From Deltaproteobacteria bacterium (GTDB lineage: Bacteria; Myxococcota_A; Polyangia; HGW-17), in NCBI GenBank assembly GCA_016937155.1, contig JAFGWM010000068.1, positions 21,121-85,120 on the forward strand: a stretch of 64,000 bases of DNA, given 5' to 3'. Each line of letters opens with the position of its first letter. The stretch's first letter is position 1. The notes under the pieces were generated by a model. The model had not been told where the DNA came from. It ran no database searches and saw only the letters and a list, made by a program, of their open reading frames with translations. Below, piece after piece: positions 30,038 through 39,252 of the stretch. The position numbers and the translations under genes were made by a program.

Positions 30038-32035
30038 ATGAAATCAACAAAAACTCTGGTATTATTGGCATTTTCCATATTGATGGTGTTATCCTCATGT
30101 GATGATGATTCAAACAATAAAGTGGAAAACAATACGACAAACAATATAAATCCAAATCTGCCGTCTCCTGAGGATTGTGAGATTTCCTCCACAGAAGTGC
30201 TTTATAACAAAGATTTGCTCAGATTATATACAGTTGTGGAGGTTACTGTCCGAAACGGTGAGGGGACTCCTATGCCCTTTCACAGTGTGAGAATTGGAAT
30301 CTATCATGATATGAACGGTGATCCCATTGTGGAAAATGAGGAAGCTGTTTCTGATGAATTTGGTATTGCCAGTTTTGAGGTTTCAAGTGTCTATCTTGGT
30401 ATTGCGACAGTTACGGCACAGGTCAGTACTTCAAGTGATTTTATTTCCGGGGAAACCCTTGATATCCCGCACTCATATGAAATACCCTTTGATTACAGTG
30501 TCAGTATTATTCCCATTGAATCGACATTTTTTCATGACCATGGCGAGTACAACCTTAGATTTACAGTTACTGATGAACTATACAGTATTACAGAGGCAGA
30601 ACTAAACCTCACTAATGAGATTGAAAATTCAACTATCTCGGATTCATCATTTATCACTGATTTAAATGGACGTTTCAATGTTGATTATTCGACTCCCGTT
30701 GCAGGAATTCAGAACTTTATTACACAGCTGGAAGGAATGGAGGATTCAAAGGAAAGTGTTGTGGATCTTTCCGGTCCCGTAATTTCAGGCTCCATTGCAA
30801 ATATGCAGCATTATCCTCTGGGATTTTACAGTGCCAGAGTTGGTGTTTTCACACTTAATATCAATTCGGAAGGCGAAATTGATCCCGAAGACCCGGTGGG
30901 AACTGAGCTTGTGAGTGAATCAACATGTCCCTGTCCCGGTCCTGCTGAATATGAACTGATTCTTCCCATTACACCCGTTGATACTGAAAATGTGGTGGAG
31001 GAGAACATCTCAAGGGGATTTTATGTGGTCATGGTGTATGATGATCTCAATGATAATCATATTCTTGATGAAGGCGAGTATCTTCTGGGGGTGAATACAT
31101 CCACTGGAATACTTATGTTTGAAGCCCCCGGTAGCAGCAGTGCAGAAAATCCGGGCTGGAGTATCGTAAACGGGTGGACCTCTGATCGTCAGGTTCTCGA
31201 CTGGAGCATTTTTTCAGACAGTGTGAATGTTAATATTACCAGAAGTCCTGTTTATCATCCCACTGTGCGGGCAGTCTTTGACACAGGTGATACTGAATAC
31301 AATATGGCTTTTATGGTGGTTCCCTCCAGCGCTGAAGTAATTGATGATCCGGTATATACTGATACCGATGATATTGAGAATCTTGTTTCCCAGGGGATAA
31401 TCTTCCATGATGAGCAGACAACGGTTGCTGATTATGAATTTACTCTGACTGATGTTGATGCTGTTGTTTCATCTCAACTAATTGATCAGATGAGTTTTAA
31501 CTATACAGATGACAGCGGTAATCTGATAAATGTGGTTAGGGTACTGCCTTTTCTTTATACCGATGATGACGACTCAGGAAATTACACTGAAGGTGATGAA
31601 ATATCAGCTATAAGTGGTTATGGAAGTGAAACTGATGCATTCTTCCTCTGGGTGGTGGATCATGATGACAACCTGCTTTTTATGAACCCCTCACAGATAT
31701 ATTTTCACCGTGGCTTCATGCCCATTGCAAGATCCGCAAGGGCTGAAATATATTCAACTTTTGTCGATGGAAGTGATTATAACTATGAGATTCGTCCCTG
31801 GCTTGGAAGGGAGTTGAATTCTACATTTACCGCCACCAGGGATGGAACCACCATAGCTGAGGGTTCAATCTCCAACGGTTTGACTCCCACATCCATTGCA
31901 GTTGTTCCCTCTTCCGGTTGCAGTGGCTGTGCTGATATAAGTATTGGGGACAAAATTGTTATCACAGGTGAACTTTCCCCCGGTGAACTTTCCGTGGAGG
32001 ATTTTTTCGTGGTGAGATTCAGAAGTATCCAGTGA
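30038..32035 (+). CDS. Hypothetical surface lipoprotein
   Basis: Lipobox VLSSC, short NNTTNN linker; beta-rich Ig-like segments. Confidence 0.65.
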   Translation: MKSTKTLVLLAFSILMVLSSCDDDSNNKVENNTTNNINPNLPSPEDCEISSTEVLYNKDLLRLYTVVEVTVRNGEGTPMPFHSVRIGIYHDMNGDPIVENEEAVSDEFGIASFEVSSVYLGIATVTAQVSTSSDFISGETLDIPHSYEIPFDYSVSIIPIESTFFHDHGEYNLRFTVTDELYSITEAELNLTNEIENSTISDSSFITDLNGRFNVDYSTPVAGIQNFITQLEGMEDSKESVVDLSGPVISGSIANMQHYPLGFYSARVGVFTLNINSEGEIDPEDPVGTELVSESTCPCPGPAEYELILPITPVDTENVVEENISRGFYVVMVYDDLNDNHILDEGEYLLGVNTSTGILMFEAPGSSSAENPGWSIVNGWTSDRQVLDWSIFSDSVNVNITRSPVYHPTVRAVFDTGDTEYNMAFMVVPSSAEVIDDPVYTDTDDIENLVSQGIIFHDEQTTVADYEFTLTDVDAVVSSQLIDQMSFNYTDDSGNLINVVRVLPFLYTDDDDSGNYTEGDEISAISGYGSETDAFFLWVVDHDDNLLFMNPSQIYFHRGFMPIARSARAEIYSTFVDGSDYNYEIRPWLGRELNSTFTATRDGTTIAEGSISNGLTPTSIAVVPSSGCSGCADISIGDKIVITGELSPGELSVEDFFVVRFRSIQ

Positions 32036-32095
32036 ATTTAAAATCCTTTCTTATCCCTGCTCATATCCGATGACAAAACTTCATTTACATGCTAG

Positions 32096-32905
32096 ATGTT
32101 CTTCCTGATAAAAGGATTGATGATGCCCCGGACTGTTGAATCAGAAGAATACTCCCTGAAAAACGAGAAATATCAGATTCGTGTAAGGGAATTGAAAAAA
32201 TCCTTTGGCGGTCAGCCGATTCTCAAGGGAATAAATCTCGATATTGAAAGACATAAGATAAATATTATCATTGGGGGCAGCGGTCACGGAAAAAGTGTCA
32301 CGATGAAACATCTCATGGGGCTGTTAAAACCGGATTCCGGTCATATATATGTTGATGGTATCGATCTTGTTCCCATGAGTGATTATCAACTGAATAAAAT
32401 CAGACACAAGTTCGGTATGGTTTTTCAGTATGCAGCTCTTTTTGATTCAATGAATGTATTTGATAATATAGCGTTTCCACTGAGAGAACATACTAAAAAG
32501 TCCAAAAATGAAATAAAGGATATTGTCACATCATCCCTTGAAAGTGTTGATCTTCCAGGAATAGAGCACAAATTTCCTTCTGAACTCAGTGGTGGTATGA
32601 GGAAAAGAGTCGGCCTCGCACGGGCAATTGTAATGGAGCCGGAGGTTCTTTTTTATGATGAACCCACCACAGGACTTGATCCCATTGCAACCAAGAATGT
32701 TGATGATCTAATTGCTGGCATTAATGAAAAATTTGGGGTAACAAGTGTAGTGATAAGTCACGATATGGCTTCCACATTCAGAATTGCCCACAAAGTTGCC
32801 ATGCTTTACGGTGGGGTGATTGTGGATTCAGGAACTCCGGATGAAATTCTTCTTTCAAAAAATCAGAATCTGAGAGAATTTCTTGAAGTAAGTGGTGTAT
32901 TGTGA
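32096..32905 (+). CDS. MlaF-like ABC transporter ATP-binding protein
   Basis: GGSGHGKSVTMKHLMGLLKPDSG, LSGGMRKRVGLARAIVMEPEVLFYDEPTTGLDP. Confidence 0.88.
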   Translation: MFFLIKGLMMPRTVESEEYSLKNEKYQIRVRELKKSFGGQPILKGINLDIERHKINIIIGGSGHGKSVTMKHLMGLLKPDSGHIYVDGIDLVPMSDYQLNKIRHKFGMVFQYAALFDSMNVFDNIAFPLREHTKKSKNEIKDIVTSSLESVDLPGIEHKFPSELSGGMRKRVGLARAIVMEPEVLFYDEPTTGLDPIATKNVDDLIAGINEKFGVTSVVISHDMASTFRIAHKVAMLYGGVIVDSGTPDEILLSKNQNLREFLEVSGVL

Positions 32906-32924
32906 TGACGGGAGACATTGAACT

Positions 32925-34493
32925 TTGAAAGGAATTTTTTCAGGTGCAAAGGTAGGACTGTTTTTATTGATTGTGGCTGCTGCCAGCTGGTGGGCTTTCC
33001 ATGCTGTAGTGGAAGGTATAGGCGGAGCAAAAGGATATAAAATACATGCCCTTTTCAATGATGCAACGGGTCTCGTTGATAAATCCATGGTGCAGATTGC
33101 AGGTCTCAGAGTAGGCCAGATAGTAAACAGATCCCTGCAGGAAAGAAAAGCCAGAGTAGATATTTTCGTAGCTGCAAAGCACAAAATATATGAAAACGCA
33201 ACTATCACGAAAAAGTCAACTTCTCTTATGGGCGGGTTCTATCTGGAAATTGATCCGGGAACGCCGGAAATGGTTGATCCCGTGACCGGTCTGAAACGCA
33301 AAAGCCGGGTTCTCAAAAACAACGATCGGATTATGGTGGTTTTTGAGCCTACTACAACAGGTGATCTTATAAATAATGCAGGTCAACTGCTTCCGGAAAT
33401 TCAGAAACTGGTTCTGGAAGTAAGGAAACTGACAACCCAGAATGTTAAAACTCTTATAAATAACACGGATAATGCAATTGTCAGTAACTCAAAGGCTCTT
33501 CACAGCCTCATTGGCAGGATAGATACTGTTGCTCAGGATGTACAGAAGATTACCCGGAGTGCTCCAACTGAAATAGATATAATACTCAGGAATATCAGAC
33601 AGACCACCAGAGATCTGAGGGGGATTGTGGGACGTACCGGTGGCAGGATTGACGGCGTCGGCGATTCTCTTCAGACGGGACTTACCAAAATAAATAAGCT
33701 CATTGATAAGCTTGATGCAAATATGAACGGTGATAAATCCATTTTAGGGAACACCAAGGGTCTGACGCATAATATCAAAGAAATAACAGAGAAAATCAAC
33801 AAGGGTGAAGGAACTATCGGCAAGTTCGTCACCAGTGATACAATTGCAAACGATATTGAGAAAATCACCGGAGATGTGAAAGGATTTATTGGGGGTCTTA
33901 CGAGTCTCCAGACGGAAGTGGGATTGAGATCTGAATATAATCTTATCGCCAATACAGTTAAGACATATATCAGCGTTAATATTTTTCCACGTCATGATAA
34001 GTATTATCTGATTGAACTTATTGATGATCCCAGGGGTTTGAGATCAACATCCTACACTGTGACAAGAACCGACAACCCCGAAATCGGACCTCCACTTTCC
34101 AGAGTTGAGCAGATTACGGTGACGGATTCATTCAGATTCAGTTTCATGTTTGCAAAGAAAATTGATCTTTTCACTTTTCGTTTTGGTATCAAGGAAAGTA
34201 CCGGTGGCGGTGGTATAGATCTTCATCTTATGGACAATAAACTTCAGTTGCATGCTGATATTTTTGATTTTTCAGCTAATGTTTTTCCCAGAGTCAAGGT
34301 TGGGCTTATGTGGGAGTTTTATCGCAGGATGTACCTTATTGCAGGTATAGATGATCTCATGAATGAACGTCCAAGAACTGGAGCCGGTGGTGGAAGAGAC
34401 TTTTTCATCGGTGCCCAGATCAGATTCACAGACGAGGACCTCAAGGCTCTTCTCATGGTTGGCGGAAGTGCCATCGGGAGCCTTTCCAAATAA
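32925..34493 (+). CDS. MlaD-like MCE domain protein with extended helical region and beta-rich C-terminus
   Basis: TTG start; GAKVGLFLLIVAAASWWAF TM; FNDATGLVDKSMVQIAGLRVGQI MCE motif; long coil; C-terminal barrel-like strands. Confidence 0.8.
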   Translation: MKGIFSGAKVGLFLLIVAAASWWAFHAVVEGIGGAKGYKIHALFNDATGLVDKSMVQIAGLRVGQIVNRSLQERKARVDIFVAAKHKIYENATITKKSTSLMGGFYLEIDPGTPEMVDPVTGLKRKSRVLKNNDRIMVVFEPTTTGDLINNAGQLLPEIQKLVLEVRKLTTQNVKTLINNTDNAIVSNSKALHSLIGRIDTVAQDVQKITRSAPTEIDIILRNIRQTTRDLRGIVGRTGGRIDGVGDSLQTGLTKINKLIDKLDANMNGDKSILGNTKGLTHNIKEITEKINKGEGTIGKFVTSDTIANDIEKITGDVKGFIGGLTSLQTEVGLRSEYNLIANTVKTYISVNIFPRHDKYYLIELIDDPRGLRSTSYTVTRTDNPEIGPPLSRVEQITVTDSFRFSFMFAKKIDLFTFRFGIKESTGGGGIDLHLMDNKLQLHADIFDFSANVFPRVKVGLMWEFYRRMYLIAGIDDLMNERPRTGAGGGRDFFIGAQIRFTDEDLKALLMVGGSAIGSLSK

Positions 34494-34508
34494 CAAAAAG
34501 GAGAAAAT

Positions 34509-35750
34509 ATGGATAAGTTGAAACTGGAAAAATCGGAAAAACTCTATGAAGAAGCCCTGAATCTTATTCCGGGTGGTATTCTCGGTATACGCAGACCCTA
34601 CAACTTTGTTCCAGGTGAGTATCCTGTGTTTATTGAAAAAGGTCGTGGTGGTAAGATATGGGATGTGGATGGAAACGAATACATAGATCTTCTGTGTTCA
34701 TATGGACCAATAATAATCGGGCATGCTGAAAAAGAAGTGGATGATGCCGTAAAGGAACAGATGGAAAAAGGATTCTGTTTCAATCTGGCCCAGTCCTATC
34801 AGAATGATCTTGCTAATGTAATGGGTGAAGTTGTTCCGGGAGCTGAAATGACTGTGTTTATGAAAACCGGAAGTGATGCCACAACTGCAGCTATAAGAAC
34901 AGCAAGAGGATATACAGGTAAGAAAACAATATTGAGATGTGGTTATCACGGATGGCATGACTGGTGTGTAGAAGTGAAGGGTGGTATTCCTGAAAAACTG
35001 TATGAAGATGTTCATGAATTTCACTACAATGATCTCGACAGTCTTGAGAAACTTATTGATGAGCACAGGGATGATCTTGCAGCGGTTATAGTTACACCCA
35101 TAGGACATCCTTTAGCCCATCCCGTTACTGCTCCTGAAAAGGGTTTCCTTGAGGGCTGCAGGGATATGGCTCACAGTGCAGGTGGTCTCCTGATTTTTGA
35201 TGAGATCAGAAGTGGTTTCCGCGTGAGTATTGGTGGAGCTCAGTTAAGATATAATGTTCAGCCTGATTTGAGTGTTTTTGGTAAAGCCATGGCCAACGGT
35301 TATCCCATAAGTGCACTCACCGGTAAAAAAGAAATAATGGAAGTGATAAACGGTAAAGTGTTTATTTCCTCAACATTCTTTCCAAACAGCCTTGAAATGG
35401 TTGCAGCCCTCAAAACAATTGAAATCCTGAGAAGAGATAACGCACTTGATACTCTCTGGGAAAGAGGACAGGTATTTTTGGATGATTTGAATGCGATTAT
35501 AGATGAATCAGGTGTAAGTGCTGAGATGACAGGAATTCCTGTTATGCCTTATATCTATTTTACACCCTCTGAGGACAAAAAATACAAGGCCAGAAGAACT
35601 CTGTTCCATACATATGCAATTAGAGCAGGTGTATTCATGCAGCCATATCATCATTCCTATATTGCCATCAGACATACCGATGAAGAGCTTGAGAGAGTCA
35701 AGCAGGTATTCCGGGATGGGCTGGCGTTTGTAAAGATGAATGTTGGGTGA
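34509..35750 (+). CDS. Class III aminotransferase / glutamate-1-semialdehyde aminomutase-like PLP enzyme
   Basis: YHGWHDWC, LLIFDEIRSGFR, VFGKAMANGYPISALTGKKEIM. Confidence 0.85.
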   Translation: MDKLKLEKSEKLYEEALNLIPGGILGIRRPYNFVPGEYPVFIEKGRGGKIWDVDGNEYIDLLCSYGPIIIGHAEKEVDDAVKEQMEKGFCFNLAQSYQNDLANVMGEVVPGAEMTVFMKTGSDATTAAIRTARGYTGKKTILRCGYHGWHDWCVEVKGGIPEKLYEDVHEFHYNDLDSLEKLIDEHRDDLAAVIVTPIGHPLAHPVTAPEKGFLEGCRDMAHSAGGLLIFDEIRSGFRVSIGGAQLRYNVQPDLSVFGKAMANGYPISALTGKKEIMEVINGKVFISSTFFPNSLEMVAALKTIEILRRDNALDTLWERGQVFLDDLNAIIDESGVSAEMTGIPVMPYIYFTPSEDKKYKARRTLFHTYAIRAGVFMQPYHHSYIAIRHTDEELERVKQVFRDGLAFVKMNVG

Positions 35751-35928
35751 AAAAATTCCCAGTTAAAATTGCTTCCCACCCTTATTTCTCCTTGCAATTT
35801 AAGTGTTTATTAGAGTAATAATAATCCCGATTAAGTAGGATACACTGGTTTTTTTAATGTATTGTTTTTTCGTTTTCCGGATTTACCGGTTGCGAAAGTA
35901 AATCATCTAAACCTTCACGGAGTATCAC

Positions 35929-37617
35929 ATGAGTGAATTCAATTACGAAAATGTATGGAAATCAATGGACCCATGGTCATTTATCCCTGAAAAATTCAAC
36001 ATAGGTGCAGCTTCTACAGATGCAGTATGTGAAAGAGGTATGGGCGACACTGTTGCAATATACTGGGAGAACAGTAATGGTGAAGCACGTCAGGTAACTT
36101 ATGATCAACTCAGAAAAGATACAAACAGAGTTGCCAGTATGCTGACATCCCTTGGATTTGGAAAGGGAGATGTTCTTTTACTCAGAATGAGTAATCTTAT
36201 TGAATTTTATACAATTGCTCTTGGTGCTACAAAAGCCGGTGGTTCTTTCATACCCACTTCTACTATGTTCAGAGAAAAGGATATTCTTTACCGGCTGAAT
36301 GATGCAAAGGTTAAAGTTGTAGCAACCACTCCTCAACTTGTTGATGTGGTGGATGCAGTAAGAGATGAAGCCAAGACACTTGAGCATGTGATTGTAATAG
36401 ACTATCTTGGTGAGAAACCTTCAGCAGCAAATCACCTGTCATTCACTGAGCTTATGGATAAGGCTGACGAAAACTTCCATTATGTTGAAACAGCCAATGA
36501 TGATATAGCATTTGTGGCTTATACTTCCGGGACAACCGGGGATCCCAAGGGTGTTGTTCACTACCACAGGTATGGTATTGCATATGAATATCTTGCAAAA
36601 TACTGGTACAACTATGATGCTCCCGATGTAATAACCTGTCCTGCTGAAGTCGGCTGGCTTCTTCCCGTTTCTTCCTCTTTCCTTTATGCTCTTCACAGAG
36701 GTATGGGTATTGTTCTATATCATGAACTTGGGGCTTTCAATCCTGAAAAATGGTTTGAAATGTTTGAAAAATACGGAATCAACGTATTCATCGGAACCCC
36801 CACAATGTTCCGTATGCTTATGAAAGTTGAAGATGCTGAAAAACGTTTTGATCTCAGTAAATGGCGTGAAGGTACCAGTGCCGGAGAGCCACTAGCTCCG
36901 GATACATTCTTCAAGGTTCAGGAAAGATTCGGAATAACCATCAGAGATGGTATCGGAATGAGTGAATGTATGGTTTATGTTCACAATATGATTGGTATGG
37001 ACATTAAACAGGGAAGCTGCGGGAAAATAGGCCCCGGAATAGTTATTGAACTCATGGAAGTTCCAGATGAGGATGATGAAGAGTCAGGTGTTAAGCTTAA
37101 ACCTGTGAAGGATGGTGATCCCGGCGTTCTCTGTGTGAAAATTGACAGCCACCCGGGTATGATGAAAGAATATCTTAACAAGCCTGAAGCCACAGCTGAG
37201 GTGTTCAAGGATGGTTGGTTCTATACCGGTGATGTTCTCCGCAAGGATGAGGACGGGTACTTCTGGTTCATAGGAAGAGCTGATGATGTAATCAAGGCCT
37301 CCGGATACAGAATTAGTCCTTTTGATGTGGAAAGCTCACTCATGGGTCATCCTGCAGTTCATGAAGCAGCAGCAGTTGAAAGTCCGGATCCGGTGAGAGA
37401 TAAGGTTGTAAAGGCCTTTATCGTCCTCAGTGAAGGATATGAAGGAAATGATGACCTTATCAAAGAGCTTCAGAAGCATGTGAAGGAACACGCAGCACCA
37501 TATAAATATCCCAGAAAAATTCAGTTTGTGAAAGAACTTCCCAAAACCCAGTCGGGAAAAGTGAAACGTAAAATGCTTCGCAGACTTGAATTTGATGGAA
37601 CCCCTTACCAGTTATAA
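35929..37617 (+). CDS. AMP-dependent acyl-CoA synthetase (medium-chain/ACSM-like)
   Basis: YTSGTTGDPKGVVH, GIGMSECMVYV, YTGDVLRKDEDGYFWFIGRADDVIKASGYRISP, LPKTQSGKVKRKMLRR; all canonical motifs. Confidence 0.9.
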   Translation: MSEFNYENVWKSMDPWSFIPEKFNIGAASTDAVCERGMGDTVAIYWENSNGEARQVTYDQLRKDTNRVASMLTSLGFGKGDVLLLRMSNLIEFYTIALGATKAGGSFIPTSTMFREKDILYRLNDAKVKVVATTPQLVDVVDAVRDEAKTLEHVIVIDYLGEKPSAANHLSFTELMDKADENFHYVETANDDIAFVAYTSGTTGDPKGVVHYHRYGIAYEYLAKYWYNYDAPDVITCPAEVGWLLPVSSSFLYALHRGMGIVLYHELGAFNPEKWFEMFEKYGINVFIGTPTMFRMLMKVEDAEKRFDLSKWREGTSAGEPLAPDTFFKVQERFGITIRDGIGMSECMVYVHNMIGMDIKQGSCGKIGPGIVIELMEVPDEDDEESGVKLKPVKDGDPGVLCVKIDSHPGMMKEYLNKPEATAEVFKDGWFYTGDVLRKDEDGYFWFIGRADDVIKASGYRISPFDVESSLMGHPAVHEAAAVESPDPVRDKVVKAFIVLSEGYEGNDDLIKELQKHVKEHAAPYKYPRKIQFVKELPKTQSGKVKRKMLRRLEFDGTPYQL

Positions 37618-37709
37618 TCATCGGTCAATTTACGGTTTTTTCAAAAGAGATCGGTTTTTGACGATAATCCTTCTTGACTAATCCTCATACCAACTTATTA
37701 TCCCAGACG

Positions 37710-38180
37710 ATGTTAAACCGACGTTCCTTACTGATGTGGCTGAGTTTTTTTGTGACCACCCTTATTGTGTTCGGGATGATATCCATTCCAAGTTTCATGT
37801 ACTGGTATCAGAAAAGTCAGTATTCAAAGGTTATTCCCATGGGGGTGGGGCTCACTCTTCTGTTTGCTGTTTTTTATGCTTCCTACAAATTCCGCACTCT
37901 TTACAACGTTGAAGAAATCTTTGATTTTGCAGATCTCACCACGGGAGTTTCAACATGGGTTGAAAAGCAACTTGTGAGACTGGGTTTCAGGCCGGATGCA
38001 GAGGGAAGAGTTTTTTCTGCGGGCTTCAGAGCTGACTATTACATGGCTCCAGACATTAAGGTTTCGTATCTGTCTGATAATCAAGTAAAAATTTCTGGAC
38101 CGTGTTTTTATATCCGTAAACTAAGAAGAAGATTCAGGAGATTGCATAAAATTGAAAAAAAGAAGAAGTCGGTTATATGA
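37710..38180 (+). CDS. Hypothetical membrane protein
   Basis: Two hydrophobic helices, basic C-terminus. Confidence 0.6.
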   Translation: MLNRRSLLMWLSFFVTTLIVFGMISIPSFMYWYQKSQYSKVIPMGVGLTLLFAVFYASYKFRTLYNVEEIFDFADLTTGVSTWVEKQLVRLGFRPDAEGRVFSAGFRADYYMAPDIKVSYLSDNQVKISGPCFYIRKLRRRFRRLHKIEKKKKSVI

Positions 38181-38260
38181 CCGATATATTTTTTCATTAT
38201 CTCCCGGTAGAACATTAAGTGTGGATAATAACAGTTAACCCCGAACCCAGGAGACAAATC

Positions 38261-38521
38261 ATGAATTTAGTAAGAAGAATTAATAATGAGAAAAAAGGAC
38301 AGGGCATGACCGAGTACATCATTATCGTTGCTCTTATTGCAATAGCCGCAATTGGTGTTATTACACTTTTCGGTGATGATATTCGTCGTCTCTTTGGTTC
38401 AAGTGCCAATGCTCTCGCCGGTGATACCAACGTTACAACAAATGTTAAAAAGGCAGAAGCCAAGCATACCGATACCAAAACTCTGAAGACATTTGCACAG
38501 ATGAACGAAGGTGCCAACTAG
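38261..38521 (+). CDS. Flp-type (type IVb) pilin
   Basis: MNLVRRINNEKKGQGMTEYIIIVALIAIAAIGVITLFGDDIRRLF: GQGMTEY plus hydrophobic helix; aggaga RBS. Confidence 0.88.
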   Translation: MNLVRRINNEKKGQGMTEYIIIVALIAIAAIGVITLFGDDIRRLFGSSANALAGDTNVTTNVKKAEAKHTDTKTLKTFAQMNEGAN

Positions 38522-39068
38522 TCTTTTTTATCCTGCCATTGCCACAGGGCTGGTTCTTGCCCTGCTCGTAAGCATATATACAGATCTTAAAACCCGTGAA
38601 ATTTCCAACTGGGTGGTTGTTGCAGCCTCAGTGTGGGGTTTGCTTGTATGGACTGTTTTTCATGGTTTTTCTGGTCTTGGTACCAGTGCAGCCGGAGGAT
38701 TTGCGTCCTTTTCAATTTTTCTTTTAATGGCCATGCTTGGTAACCTTGGCATGGGAGATGTTAAACTGATGGGGGCAATGGGCTGCCTTTTGGGATGGCC
38801 TCTTGCTATTACCGGTGTTCTTCATACCGTTATTTCAGGAAGTGTTTTTGCGATTCTATGGGTACTTTTCAGTAAAAAACTTTGGACAACTCTCAAAAAC
38901 CTTTACACCATAACAGTTAGTTGGCTTTTACCGGGACGTAAAAGAGTTCAGTTGCAGGAGCTTGAAACTTCATCATTGCCTTATGGAGTTGCTATTGCAG
39001 TCGGTGGTATCTGGACACTTGCAGCGGTTAAAATTCCTGCATTCGATCTCTTCAGGCTGATTTTTTAA
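38511..39068 (+). CDS. A24-family prepilin peptidase (CpaA/TadV-like)
   Basis: GTG start overlapping the pilin; IYTDLKTREISNWV and GMGDVKLMGAMG aspartate motifs. Confidence 0.88.
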   Translation: MPTSLFYPAIATGLVLALLVSIYTDLKTREISNWVVVAASVWGLLVWTVFHGFSGLGTSAAGGFASFSIFLLMAMLGNLGMGDVKLMGAMGCLLGWPLAITGVLHTVISGSVFAILWVLFSKKLWTTLKNLYTITVSWLLPGRKRVQLQELETSSLPYGVAIAVGGIWTLAAVKIPAFDLFRLIF

Positions 39069-39252
39069 TTAATTCACGAAAAAACAGTATGAAAAGTTCC
39101 GGTTAATCACCATAATGAACCACATCTGATATGTGTCTTTCAGTGGTGAGCATTGTGTGATATATAAAAACCAATGATCATTTTGCTGTATGTCTGATTT
39201 TGTGATTCTTTTGAATATTATTTTTTTCGGAAATTATCCGGGGAAAGAATAG

